NCBI GenBank assembly: GCA_963682055.1
Contig: OY821750.1
Coordinates: forward strand, 2,792,501 to 2,856,500
Reading direction: 5' to 3'
DNA: 64,000 bases
Source of the DNA: Primula veris
Lineage: Eukaryota > Streptophyta > Magnoliopsida > Ericales > Primulaceae
In this document: positions 24,418 through 36,575 of the stretch, piece by piece
Numbering within the stretch: the first letter of the stretch is position 1
Layout of the letters: each line of letters starts with the position of its first letter
Program-made: the position numbers and the translations under genes
Notes under the pieces: model-generated
Database searches by the model: none
Told to the model about the DNA's origin: nothing
The model's input: the letters and a program-made list of their open reading frames with translations, nothing else

Positions 24418-27400
24418 GTATTATTTTTTGTTGGTTTTGTAGTTTAGTTATAAAAGTAAAGTGACTATTTTTATCATAATCCTCATTTTAAGGTATTATT
24501 TTTTGTTGGTTTTGTAGTTTATAATGTTTTTTTTTTCCTTATCATACTAGATCTTGGATTTATCAATGGTTTTTTGTAGTTGATTTGATGGGTTTTAGTC
24601 TTTTAGGAATTTGATTATATTTTTGCATTTTAGGAATTTGTAAAGCTTAATAATGCATTGTGATTGAAATTACAGCAAAAGATACAAAGCAATGAAATTT
24701 AGATTCTTCTCAAAATTCTATAGCTTTGTTGGTCTATTTTGTTTGGATGAATTTGATTTTTTGAAATTGAAATTGATAGTTTAGAGAATTTGTTGTTACC
24801 TTATTTAATTACTAGTTCAGATCAAATAGTTGATGGATTTTTTTTTTTTGTCTTCTGTAAGTTTAGTTTAACGAAAACGATAGATAAACATATTTGTAAA
24901 GATACAAAATGATGTTATAATGGAATGATTCTATTTTTAAAAGGCGGATTTGCATTTTCGAGGCATTTCGTGTGCGGTTTCTATAATTGTGTGGATGATT
25001 GCATGCCAATTAGATTTTGCACATTCTTAAGTTTAGAGAATTTGTCGTTATCGTAATTAATTATTAGTTTAGATCAAACAGTTGATGGATTTTTGTTTGT
25101 GTCTTCTACAAGTGGAAAATAGTTCCATGAGTTTGAATTTAGAGCTTAATTAAACGAAAACGATAGATAAACAAAATTTTCAAGATATATAATGATGTTA
25201 TAATGGAAAGATTGCATTTTTGAAAGGCGGATTTGTGTTTTGAAGACAGTTATGTGCGGTTTCTAAGATTGATTGCATGCCAATTAGATACTTTTACTGT
25301 AGATTTTTTGTTCACCTTTGGAAACAAATGAATATAAAAGATAGCGAAAATGTTTCTAAAGAGTTTTCTGATTTGTTTGATCACCTTTATTTACACGCCT
25401 ATTTTGAACTTTGTTCCGACGTCCAAGCTTGTAGCCTCATATTTTTTATTCTTGGCATATATTTTAATATTTTCTGGGGTTAACAGATCGATTCTTTGTA
25501 TAATCGGTATATCAGAGGTGTTTAAAATCCTGATTAAACCTCAGATTTAATTGCTTTCATTATTATCCTCGTCGACTCGTATCTTTTCATCAGTTGTAGC
25601 ATTGATAGTTACCTTATAATAACTAGTTGATGGATTTTTGTTTGTATCTTCTGTAAGTGGAATTTAGAGTTTAGTTTAGCGAAAACGATAGATAATTTTT
25701 TTTCAAGATATATAATGGAAAGATTGTATTTTTGAAAGGCAAATTTGTATTTTCGAGGCCTTTCCTGTGCGGTTTCTATGATTGTGTGGATGATTGCATG
25801 CTAATTAGATTGGGCACATTCTTAAGTTTTCAAGTCGATTTATACTATTACTGTAGATTTTTTTGTTCACCTTTGGAAACATTGAACATGAAAAACAGGG
25901 GAAATTTTTTAAAGAGTTTTTCGATTGGTTTAATCCACTTTGTTTACGCGCCTATTTTGAACATTTTAATATTTCCTGGGGAAAAAAGATCTATTTTTCA
26001 TTTTTTTTGTATAATCAGTATACCCAGAGGTGTTTGATATCCTGATTAACCTCAGATTTAATTTTTTTATTATTATTCTCGTCGCATCATATCTTTTTAA
26101 AGTAATTGAGTACCTATGATTGAACGGGAAGCGGTTATTTTTGACGGTTGTATCATTGATAGTCATCTAGCATTTATGAGTCACCTTTTAATATGTTAGG
26201 AATAGAAGTGCTTTTACGTATCCATTTTGTTGTATTTTAGATTTTTATCCAGATGAAAATGTTTATTTGAGTTCAAAATTCATAGGAGTTCAAACCTTTA
26301 AATTATTTTCTTCAACTAATTTGCTCCACTTGCATTATGTGCCTTGTGCCTATGTTAGACTTTGTGTCCTTTTTGTTGTATTTTAGATAACCGACTATTT
26401 TACAATACAGAATGATGCTATAATGATAAGATTGTATTTTTAAAAGGCGGATTTACATTTTTGAGGCGGTTCGTGAGCGGTTTCTATAATTGATTGCATG
26501 CCAATTAGACTATGCACACTCTTAAATTTTCAAGTCGATTACTGTAGTTTTTTTGTTGACCTTTGGAAACTAATGAATATGTAAAATAGGGGAAATGTTT
26601 TAAAGAGTTTTTTGATTGGTTTGATGCCCTTTATTTACGCGCCTATTTTGAACTTTTTTCTAACTTCCAAGCTTGCAGCCTCAAAAGTCTTATTCTTTGC
26701 ATGTGTTTTAATATTTCCTGGGGAAAAAAGATCGATTTTTTGTATAATCAGTCTACCAAAGGTGTTTAAAGTCCTGATTAACCCCAGATTTAATTTTTTT
26801 TATTATTATTCTCGTCGCCGCGCATCTTTTTAAAGTAATTGCGTGTTTATGATTCAACCTGAATCGGTTATTTTTGACGGTTGTAGCACTGATAGTCATC
26901 TAGCATTTATGAGTCGCCTTTTAATATGTTAGCAAAAAAAGTTCTTTTATGTATCCTTTTTGTTGTATTTTAGATTTTTATCCAGATGAAAATGTTTATT
27001 TGAGTTCATACTAAATAGGAATTCAAATTTTAAATTATTTTCGTTAATTAATTTGCTCCACTTGCATTATGTGCTTTTGTTGGACTTTGTTCCAAACTTG
27101 AAGCTTAGCAGTTTTTATATCTTCTCATTGTTTTAGTATTTTCTGGGGGAAAAAGAGCGTTTTTTTGTGTGCAATTCTGGTCTTGACTCTTGAGAATTGA
27201 TATAGAAAGTGGTCTGTCATGATCCTTTTACTAAATGACTCGAGATGGTTAAAATCCTTACTAACCCCAGATCTAGATAAGAGACTATTGTTTCCGATCC
27301 GTATCTTGTTAAAGTGATAAAGCACTGATCCTTAAAGGGATAAAGCACTACTCCTTAAAGTATATATTATCCTTAAAATATTCATTGTATACATATGATT

Positions 27401-27644
27401 TAAACGTGCATTGGCTATTCTTGACAGCTGTAGTATTGGCAATTATCCACCATTAGGTACTTTTTGATTTGTTATGGATAGATTTGTGTTTAAGAATTGA
27501 GTGTGTCGTATTTCAGATATTCATCTGGTCCAATATGTTTATTCGAGTCCATTTTCCATAAGAACATAAGGTTTAAACAGAATATTTCTGCTGATACAAA
27601 CGGGTAAAGGCTGAACACTGTTTTTGACATATGTACTATTGCAG
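24418..27644 (+). other. Probable leader (5' UTR) intron of GMPP with tandem duplications
   Basis: A donor-like AAG|GTATTA at 24417/24418 follows a purine-rich leader. A clean acceptor TACTATTGCAG|GTTTC at 27644/27645 lies 18 bases before the GMPP ATG. The interval has no start-proximal coding exon. It contains repeats of a ~500-700 bp unit: the block AAAGGCGGATTTGCATTTTC, GTGCGGTTTCTATAATTG, TGATTGCATGCCAATTAG occurs at about 24940, 25224, 25735 and 26442. It is followed in later copies by CACCTTTGGAAAC, ACGCGCCTATTTTGAAC and GTGTTTAA.ATCCTGATTAA. A diverged fifth copy ends near 27540. The donor region itself is duplicated 75 bp downstream (24491). The exact transcript start is inferred. Confidence 0.5.
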
Positions 27645-27662
27645 GTTTCTAAAGTATTAAAA

Positions 27663-29992
27663 ATGAAGGCTCTTATCCTTGTTGGAGGTTTTGGGACTCG
27701 TCTTAGGCCATTGACTCTCAGTGTTCCAAAGCCCCTTGTCGATTTTGCAAACAAACCTATGATCCTGCACCAGGTATTTACGTTTTTCTAATTTCCCGAA
27801 TTTCACGCTCGCTTCAATTTAATGTTTTACTTATTTCTGTATTTACCGTTCCCTAATGTCCATCCTATTTTCAGATTGAGGCACTTAAGGCTATCGGAGT
27901 AGATGAAGTGGTGCTGGCTATCAACTACCAACCCGAGGTAATAAATGCTCTTAAAAGTTAAAACTACGACAATGTGATGCAGATCCGTATCTATTTAAAC
28001 AAAATAGAATTATAACTATTACTTTTAAAAAGTGTCTTTTTATTTGTGTCTGCAAATTAATTATTTGTAAGGTTTCATGTCTACTTTTATACGAGTTGTG
28101 ACCCCATTTGTCCGTTGTGCCCTTTTAAAAAGTTATATCTTGGTGGGCTTAAGAGATGTGCCTTAACCGTTCTAAAAGTAATGTACTTTTAAATGAGTAA
28201 ACCAGATTTTCTAGCTGTGATTTTGTAAATAAAAGTTGCAGATATTCTTTTACTTTGAGTTTCGTATCCAAAGGTCCCGTTTTTAGTAAAAGGATTGATT
28301 TTGCTGTTTGTTTCTTTCGAATATTGGGTTACAGTTTTGCATTCTGTATTGGATTTTAATTAGGACTTGGTGTCCCACATTTCAAAGTGTTTTTCTTCCC
28401 ACATTGTTTATGTAAATATCAATTTAAAGCTCTTTGTTTTGACAGGTTATGTTGAATTTCTTGAAAGATTTTGAAGCAAAGCTTGGAATAAAGATCACAT
28501 GCTCACAAGAGACCGAGCCACTTGGCACTGCTGGTCCTTTGGCTTTGGCCAGGGACAAACTTGTCGATGGTACCGGTGATCCCTTTTTTGTGCTCAATAG
28601 TGATGTTATTAGCGAATACCCTCTCAAAGAAATGATTGAGTTTCACAAAGCTCATGGTGGCGAGGCTTCTATTATGGTCACCAAGGTTAGATACAGTTTC
28701 CAGATTTTTTTATTTGTTGGGTTTCAAAATTAAATAAGCGAATCAAACAATTTTTTTTGGATAATGAATAATCATAAACAAGAGTAATGAGAAACATGGT
28801 CTCGATGGTTTAGTTCTGCTCAAGAATCATAGTTTATGATGTATGAATAGGGGGAAACTAAATAGTGAATTTAGGTTTTCCTAGTTCTTTATTAGCATAA
28901 TCTTTTGATTGTAAAAAATTATTCATATATACTGGATAGGGTAAAATAATTTTAGCTCCTTACGGAGGAAGTGTCGTGTTTTGAGCTTAGTTTTATTTAG
29001 GGAAGTATCCCGGTATTTATAACGTTTTGATATCTATACATAGCCTAATTACAAAATATAAAATAGACTAGGTAGTGACTATAGGGGCCACCGCACTTCC
29101 CTTATTTATTGAAATACCATGCATCACCTTGAATCATTAGCCTATTCTTTTACATTTATAATAGTCTAGCAATCCCACAAAAAGATACCACTTTGATGAA
29201 TGAATCTCAGCACCCCTTGCGACTTTAAAAAACTAATCATTTCTTTGTGTTTTCCGTGCCATTACTCTTTTAATTCAATTCAAGGTTTAGACAACTGAAT
29301 TACTTTTCCCTTTATTGTAGGTTGATGAGCCATCTAAATATGGTGTGGTTATACTGGAAGAATCAACCGGGCAAGTCGAAAGATTCGTGGAAAAACCAAA
29401 AATATTTGTGGGTAACAAAATCAATGCTGGGATTTACTTGCTAAACCCTAGTGTTCTTGACCGTATTGAACTAAAACCTACCTCAATTGAAAAAGAAGTT
29501 TTCCCAAAAATTGCAGCCGATGAGAAGCTTTTCGCTATGGTTTTACCTGGTTTCTGGATGGACATTGGCCAACCAAGGGATTACATAACTGGCCTAAGAC
29601 TCTACCTAAACTCGTTGAGGAAAAATTCACCATCGAAATTGGCTAACGGGACGAATATAGTTGGAAATGTGTTGATCGACGAGAGTGCTAAAATTGGAGA
29701 GGGGTGTTTGATTGGGCCTGATGTTGCTATTGGGCCGGGCTGTGTAGTTGAGTCCGGTGTTAGGCTCTCTCGGTGTACTATCATGCGTGGTGTACGTATC
29801 AAAAAACATGCGTGTATATCTAGTAGTATAATCGGGTGGCACTCGACTGTGGGTCAATGGGCCCGTGTTGAGAATTTGACTATTCTTGGTGAGGATGTAC
29901 ATGTTTGTGATGAAGTCTATAGCAATGGTGGTGTTGTTTTGCCTCACAAGGAGATCAAAACCAGCATTTTGAAGCCAGAAATTGTTATGTGA
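27663..29992 (+). CDS. CYT1: GDP-mannose pyrophosphorylase (mannose-1-phosphate guanylyltransferase)
   Basis: Exons 27663-27773, 27875-27937, 28446-28685 and 29321-29992 give 361 residues, exactly the length I recall for Arabidopsis CYT1/VTC1, with near-identity throughout. The enzyme makes GDP-mannose from mannose-1-phosphate and GTP in the cytosol, feeding ascorbate synthesis, N-glycosylation, GPI anchors and cell-wall mannans. Visible features: nucleotidyltransferase signature [11 protein letters not shown] (8-18), [12 protein letters not shown] (22-33), VLNSDVI substrate loop in exon 3, FVEKP (160-164), NAGIYLLNP (173-181), then a C-terminal left-handed beta-helix of hexapeptide repeats ([20 protein letters not shown]) and the conserved end ILKPEIVM. 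The residue equivalent to Pro22, hit in the vtc1-1 allele, is intact. The start is fixed by MKALILVGG. No defects; likely functional. Confidence 0.97.
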
Positions 29993-30500
29993 TTGGGTTT
30001 CTGGGGAGATTGTTCGTAATTTGGTCCTTGTTTTATTTCTTTTTTCATTAGTTTCCTTTTATCCCAAATGTGAAAGTTAGTGCCAACATGTTTGGCAAAA
30101 GTGCGCATAATCTCTTTTTTTTGTCAGCCTTTGTTTGCTATGGGGTCTAAAGTATTCGAGAAAGTGGTGTCATAATATACCGTCATATATCAATTGTTGC
30201 ATGAAAACTTGATATTTATGTAAAATTGCATGAATATTTTAAAGATTTGGAATTGTTCAGTCATTTATCTGGCGATTGTTCAGAATTTGGTTTGTTTTTT
30301 ATTTCATATCTCGTCTTTATGTAGTTTTTGGTTGCCAAAACGCGGAAGTTAGTGCCTGTGGAGTTTGGAAAAAGCAGGTGTAGTCTTTTTTATAAGCCAT
30401 TTTTTGAGGTCTCAATTTTTTGCAAGTGATTTATATACGATAAATCTGTGTAAGGATTTGCCTGCTAGAAATTGTTGTTGCAGGGAAGTTTTTGCAAAAT
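29993..30500 (+). repeat. GMPP 3' flank with tandem duplication
   Basis: Sequence just after the stop, 30005-30125 (GAGATTGTTCGTAATTTGG, TGAAAGTTAGTGCC, ATGTTTGGCAAAAGTG), is repeated in diverged form at 30270-30395 (CGATTGTTCAGAATTTGG, CGGAAGTTAGTGCC, GAGTTTGGAAAAAGC). Weaker similarity continues to about 30525. The offset is about 265 bp. The region presumably contains the 3' UTR and may hold two sets of polyadenylation signals. Confidence 0.6.
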
Positions 30501-30525
30501 ATTGAAATTATCCTGTCATTTCTCA

Positions 30526-32788
30526 TTTGTCTCTTCGGTTAGCCATGAATACATTCCGAAGGTTTGTTCATAGTTGCAACAGATTCAAGCCTCTGATGGA
30601 GTTTGTTCTACCAAGGGTTTGGAAAATGGAAATTAAATTCTCGCCAGGTCTACTTGCCTTGTTGTAGCCACAATTATCTATGCTTCGGCCTCGTTTTCCT
30701 CATTCGAGCAGGTAACATTTTTTAAGGTGAATTAAGAAATACAGTCATTTGATTAGAACACCTATAAAACACTTGAACAGTAGAAGTTGAGTTTCCTGTT
30801 TTATTTTGTTTATTTACATGCTGCTGCGAAGAATGCCCGTTTCATTTCATATATCATAGAGCATAAGTACAATAAAAAGGAAATAGACCTCACCACAGAA
30901 TGTACATACTGCAATAATAGTGATTGTTCTGTAAACTATGTGGAACCGGCAAAACTTCTTTTCACATGTTGATTTGATCGATGAAGTTGCAGACCAGACC
31001 TTTTCGAAAGGGAACAAAACTCTTGTTTGTCAAAGCTTACTCAATTATTGAATCTGGTGATTTTGGAAATAAGTTCATTTCATAGAACCACCTATAAAGC
31101 ACAGATGAAAAGAATACACTGTTTTACAAATCAAATTCCTAAATTCATTTGTATGATGTTAAGCAAAACTGCTAATTTCTATTGTTGTGTCGTGATTTTT
31201 TGCTTGCTCCATTCATATCCAATTGCAGTGCTTATGCATTTGATTGAACCAACAAACATCTTTTTAAGTTTTTGTCCATGCCTGAAAGCTAGTAGTATAT
31301 AATTTGAAAACTAAGCATCCTAACCAATTAACCCATCATACACTACCAAAACACAAGACACCATATATGCAGTTTTTCTTTTGATATATGGTGATTATTT
31401 GCTTGCTGCTCTGCATTTCAGTTTCATTTCTTATAACTTGTGCATTTCGTTGGGGATGAAAAAATCTATGAAGTTTTTTCCGAGCCTGAAAAGTGAAAAG
31501 CCACTCTTTCAAAAGCTATAGCAAGCAAACAAATCATACAGAAAATTTACCAAAAAATTACTACTCAATGTGATACTAATGTATTGGACCTATTGGCTAT
31601 CACTCTTTAATTACTCGACAGGTTTTACCAATTTTAATATCGGTCCACCTATTTCTATCCAGTTAAGGGTCTGTCAAATTTAGATTGACGGAATTGTAGA
31701 CTTGTAAACTTTATATCTCATGCAACTCAGTTTGACAAAAAATATTGCATCTTTCGTACTTGTATCGTATCGAGTACGATATCCATACACCAATGCAAAT
31801 TATAAAAAAAATATCAGATCGGATATTAAGACGATAAAAGTCAATAGATTGAGGTTTAATTATGGTTTGCATGACGGAAAGGGTTATAATACATTAACAA
31901 TTGCGGTACTCACGACCACACCCATAGAGGTGAAACGAGATTAAATCAAACTCATTACCAATTGAATTATAGTTGCTATGATGGGAAGGGTAATGATACG
32001 TTCACAACTTCAGCACGCATGTCTACACTCATAGATATCGAAAACAAATCAAATTGATTAGCAATTGAAATGTTTGGTGTAAGTTTTTATCTGTCCCTAT
32101 CATATAAGATCGATAACGTGCATGCTTAGTATAGTCGTGAGTGGATGAGATATGAACCGATCATTTTACCAATGACAATATCGGAAATGTGAAACGAAAA
32201 ATGAAACATAAATAAAATTTACTCCATCTGTCCCGTAATATTACATTTTGTTTCAATTCTTATAACTTGTGCATTTCATTGGGAATTGAAAATCTCTGAA
32301 GTTTTTTACGAGCCTGAAAAACCACTCTTTCAAAAGCTATAGCTAACAAAACAACAATCATACAAAAAAAACTACTACTCTAATGTTATGTAGGTTCTGT
32401 ATTTTCGATTAAAGCTTTTCTAAACAAATGAAATTTTGATAGACTACTAAAGTTAAAAACTAAAAAAAAAAAAACATTTGACTATAAAGCAAAGGTGATG
32501 ATGATACATGTAATGACTTTTTGATAAACGTTCATGTGCACACACGTCGAGGCAATTGATCTAACTCGATATTAATTGATTAAACGAGTTTATGTCAAAA
32601 AGTGTCTCTACTTGTATTTGTAAAGAAAACAAATATGATTAATAAAAAAAAAAAACAAAGATTACCAAAACAGAACTCTCACCAGTCACTCATGGATGCA
32701 AATGAAAATCTTTTGATTTTGTTATTTATACGTATTTTTCATTGAAATAATCTAAGACTTTGCATATAATTGTTGTCATATTTAACCT
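30526..32788. other. Intergenic region between GMPP and LINE
   Basis: No coding region is supported. A block of about 130 bp at 31430-31585 (ATAACTTGTGCATTTCGTTG, GAGCCTGAAAAGTG, CACTCTTTCAAAAGCTATAG) is repeated at about 32262-32390, an 830-bp-spaced direct repeat. Open frames in this stretch lack homology. Confidence 0.5.
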
Positions 32789-32801
32789 CTATTAATGTTT
32801 T
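32789..32801. repeat. Target-site duplication, left copy (LINE)
   Basis: CTATTAATGTTTT, identical to 35902-35914. The match can be extended leftwards (AACC) with one mismatch. Confidence 0.9.
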
Positions 32802-35800
32802 CCATGGATTTCAACAAAATACCACACTTCTTACTGTAAATTTGAAAATTTGCAAAAAAAATATTGAAGTTTTATCTAAAAGTAACCTTGGTAAAGATTG
32901 GTTCTTCTTAAAAGAAGAAGAAAATAAGCTCAATTGTTTAATGTACAAAGACGATCAGTTTTGGAGGCAAAGAAGTCGTGCCATTTGGTTAAAAGAAGGG
33001 GACAAAAATACGAAATATTTTCATAGGAAAGCATCCATCAGGAGAGCAAAAAATGAAATCCTAGGAATCGAAGACTCAAATGGTTGTTGGCAGGATGATG
33101 TTCTGGTGGTTGAAAACGTGAATTCCCAATATCTGGAAAATATTTTTAGAAGTAGTAGGCCGTCGATGAGTAACATTGAAAAATTTCTCACTTGTGTTCC
33201 CCGACGAATTGGGCCGAAGTTGCGACGTGACTAAGGCATTAAAAGATATGAACCCTTCGAAGGCTCCGGGTCTGGACGGCCTCCCAGGCTCTTTCTATTT
33301 GAAGTTCTGGCCGTCTGTGGGTGAGGATGTAACCAAGGTTTGCCTCAATGCGGTCAACAATAATGCAGATTTGCGCTTGATCAATTCTACTGTTATTGCA
33401 TTGGTCCCAAAACTAAAGAATCCAAGAAAAGTTGCCGATTTCCGACCAATTAGTCTATGTAATGTAATCTACAAAATAATATCAAAATGTCTTGCTAATA
33501 GATTTAAAGAATGTATGGAAATTGCTATCTCTGAATTTCAAAGTGCTTTTATTGCTGGACGTTTAATTCAGGATAACTCCATTGTGGGTTTTGAAGGGCT
33601 TTTTTGTATGAAGAAGGGCAGATTTAACAACGGAAAAAAATGTGCGTTAAAACTAGATATGTCTAAGGTCTATGATAGAGTCGAGTGGAAATTTATATTG
33701 GCTGTGATGAAGAAAATGGGTTTTGATGATGCGTGGATTATGAAAATAAAAGGCTGTTTAGAATCGGTATCCTACTCTTTTCTTATTAACGGAGAGGTGC
33801 GTGGTAATGTGATTCCGGAGAGGGGATTGAGACAAGGCGACCCTCTATCTCCGTATCTTTTTCTTTTTTGTGCCGAGAGCCTTTCTTGCCAATTTCAATA
33901 TACTGAACAAGAAGGAAAAATTAATGGTTTAAATTTTGGCAATGGGTCATTCTCTGTTTCTCATTTATTTTTCGCTGATGACAGTATGATATTTTGTAAT
34001 GCGCAAGCAAGGGAATGTAAAACAATAAAAGACATTTTGGATGAGTATTTTATAGTTTCTGAGCAATGTATAAATTATGATAAATCTGATATTTGCTTTG
34101 GGAAATCGGTAACAACCTTTGATGGAACAGTAAGTAATTTTCGACAGCGGGCAAAGAAGTTTTAATTAAGTCAGTTGTTCAAGCTATCCCTAATTATGCT
34201 ATGAGTTGTTTTAAGCTCCCGAAAAGCTTGCTAAATGACCTGCAGCGAATGATTTCCAATTTTCGGTGGGGAAGAAGGACGATGGTTATAAAATGCATTG
34301 GGCCAAGTGGAACAAACTGTGTCGACCAAAGGAGGAGGGTGGGCTTGGTTTTCGGGACCTCGAAGCTTTCAACCAGGCCCTTCTTGCCAAGCAGTGTTGG
34401 AGATTATTGAGGAGACCTGATTCTTTGGTCGCCAGAGTATTAAAAGAAAGTTATTTTCGAGATAGCAATTTTTTAAAAGCTAGATGTGGATCCACGACGT
34501 CTTTTATCTGGAAAAGTCTCATTTGGGGAAGAAATATTATTTTAGATGGTTATCGATGGCGTATTGGATCGGGATACTCTGTGAGAGTTATAAGCGACCC
34601 ATGGTTACCGGGATTTGGGAACATTGGTTTTGCTAACGATAACTTAAAACCTGATGATGTTCTTGTAGCGGATCTTAGGCTTGAAAGTGGCGAATGGAAC
34701 CGTGAATTCATTCAACAGTTATTCGGCGATGATGATGCTCAACGCATCATGTCTATTCCGATGGGATCTATGAATAACGATGATGTTATTCGTTGGCGGT
34801 TCACTAAAAATGGGAAGTATACAGTTAAGAGAGTGTATCGTTGTGCGCTCAAAAATAAAGATTGGGCCGAGCCATCAAATATGATCAAACTTAAGAAGTG
34901 GTGAAGTTTTATTTGGAGACTTAAAATTTCACCTAAAGTGAAGTTTTTCTTGTGGAGACTAGCAAAAAATTGGCTCATGTCGAAGATAAATTTATGTTAT
35001 CGAGGGATAAAAACTGAGACGTTTTGTTTTCGGTGTGGTGGTCACTTGAGACTACTTTTCACTCGATTTGGGGATGTCTTTTTCAAAAGAAAATATGGAG
35101 TTTAAGTGGCTTTTCATATCTACTGGATTGTCGTTTCGAAAACTGTATTTTAGATTTTCTCATGCACGTATCGAGCCTTTTATCCGTGGATGATTTTGAG
35201 TTATTTTCGATGATTCGTGGCAGGTTTGGCATGTGAGAAATAATACCCTTCACAAAGCGAATGTTCCGAATTCAGCAGATGTTATTTCGTGGGCTATATC
35301 TTTTTTGAAGGAATATAAAGAAGCTAATTTTATTCCATCATCAGAGAAGGAAAAAAGCTCGGTAAAATGTACTCCTCCCAATGTTGGTTCCATAAAAATA
35401 AACATCGATGCGGCAATTGATAACGTGAAAAATTATTGTGGTTTAGGTGTTGTTGCAAAGGACAACAAAGGAATCATTGTAGATGCTTCGACGTCTTTTT
35501 TATCTTTTCCGATAGGTTGTGAAACGGCTGAACTGTTCGCAATAAAGGCAGGCATGGACTTAACAATTGCTAGAAAGTTGGAGAATTTCGCTATTGAGTC
35601 AGATTGTATCTCTGTCATTAATCTGTTGACCTTTTCTAATGAGTTCTTATGTGACATTGGAGCAATCGTAAAAGACATAAAAACTTTAGGTAAACGTGTT
35701 TCTTGTAAATGTTTTTATCATGTTCGTCGGGAGAGAAATGTCTCCGCTCACATGTTGGCAAAATTGACCTTAAGTTATAAGTCAAATAATATTTCGATAG

Positions 35801-35901
35801 AGGATTTTCCTCTTTGTGTATGTTCAGCCGCTGATATAGCTCATCATGTGTAATTTGTTTGTTCAGAAATGAGAACTTTATCTTAAAAAAAAAAAAAACC
35901 A
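32802..35901 (+). mobile_element. LINE (L1-type non-LTR retrotransposon), 5'-truncated, inactive
   Basis: About 3.1 kb, ending in a run of about 14 A (35885-35898) and flanked by a 13-bp target duplication, the classic product of target-primed reverse transcription. It holds only the 3' half of ORF2. Order: pre-RT segment (WRQRSRAIWLKEGDKNTKYF); reverse transcriptase (SKAPGLDGLPGSFYLKFW, DFRPISLCNVIYKIISK, KLDMSKVYDRVEW at about 33651-33690, GLRQGDPLSPYLF, catalytic FADD at 33971-33982); the zinc-binding RT-associated region ([41 protein letters not shown]); and an RNase H-like domain (INIDAAI, ETAELFAIKAG, AIESDC, RERNVSAHMLAKL). ORF1 and endonuclease are absent. Frames shift near 33205, near 34150 (with an apparent internal deletion), near 34265 and near 35025-35230, and TGA interrupts at 34902-34904. 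It cannot be autonomous. Confidence 0.95.
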
Positions 35902-35914
35902 CTATTAATGTTTT
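35902..35914. repeat. Target-site duplication, right copy (LINE)
   Basis: CTATTAATGTTTT directly follows the poly(A) run and three bases; identical to 32789-32801. Confidence 0.9.
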
Positions 35915-36498
35915 GAAGCTAACAAGCCATCGTATTAAGACTACTGTCAAGTGTCAACGAGTGTGTATGAATTTAATTCCTTTTATATCCACACCAAATT
36001 ATTATAATTTGTAAATTTTAACATATAGTAAAATATTTATGTCTAAATAATTGATCTATCTTAAACATACCATGCCCAAGTTTAATTATAAATACTAATC
36101 TTTTAAAAATAAAAGAAATTATAAATGTCATGATCATAAATGCGAATTAAAAATGTTTTTCTTCTTAAAAAATTACAAGTGAGAGTCGGAGAATTAGCAT
36201 GATGTATTTTTCCACTACAAAAACTATTTTTTTATCGTAAATTCAAATTACAAATCATAATTCAAATTTACGGTTTGACTTTTTAATTTTTTAAATAACT
36301 TTTGCACTCTCAAATCTAAAACTGGTATAACTAGTTTTAGATTTCTTATGATTCTTTACACAAAAAATAAAAAAAATATAAAAAAAATATAAAAGACAAA
36401 CGTAAATCTGAATTTCAATTTGTAATTTTAATTTACATTTAAAACGAAAAAAACACAAAAAATAAATAAATATAATATCCTCCCCCAAAACCCCCCTT
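35915..36498. other. Upstream region of MAM33-like gene
   Basis: AT-rich. It includes a small hairpin with arms ATCTAAAACT / AGTTTTAGAT around 36316-36344. No ORF is supported. It holds the proximal promoter of the downstream gene. Confidence 0.4.
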
Positions 36499-36507
36499 AA
36501 ACCCTAA
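36499..36507 (+). promoter_or_regulatory. telo-box (AAACCCTAA)
   Basis: AAACCCTAA lies 69 bases before the ATG of the MAM33-like gene. It is a motif commonly found near the start sites of plant genes for translation and organelle biogenesis. It is followed by CT/TA tracts (36513-36571) that probably form the leader. Functional role inferred. Confidence 0.5.
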
Positions 36508-36511
36508 AAAC

Positions 36512-36512
<1 letters not shown>

Positions 36513-36542
<30 letters not shown>

Positions 36543-36571
36543 CATATCACTCTCTCTCTATATCTCTCTCT
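36513..36571. repeat. (CT)n/(TA)n pyrimidine-rich leader
   Basis: Three CT runs separated by a (TA)n run and TACATATCA, ending 4 bases before the ATG at 36576. Typical of plant 5' leaders. Confidence 0.7.
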
Positions 36572-36575
36572 AAAA

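Noticed and set aside
36214..36240. CACTACAAAAACTATTTTT as another CACTA element start
   Set aside because: No TTTGTAGTG end with a matching 3-bp duplication was found downstream.
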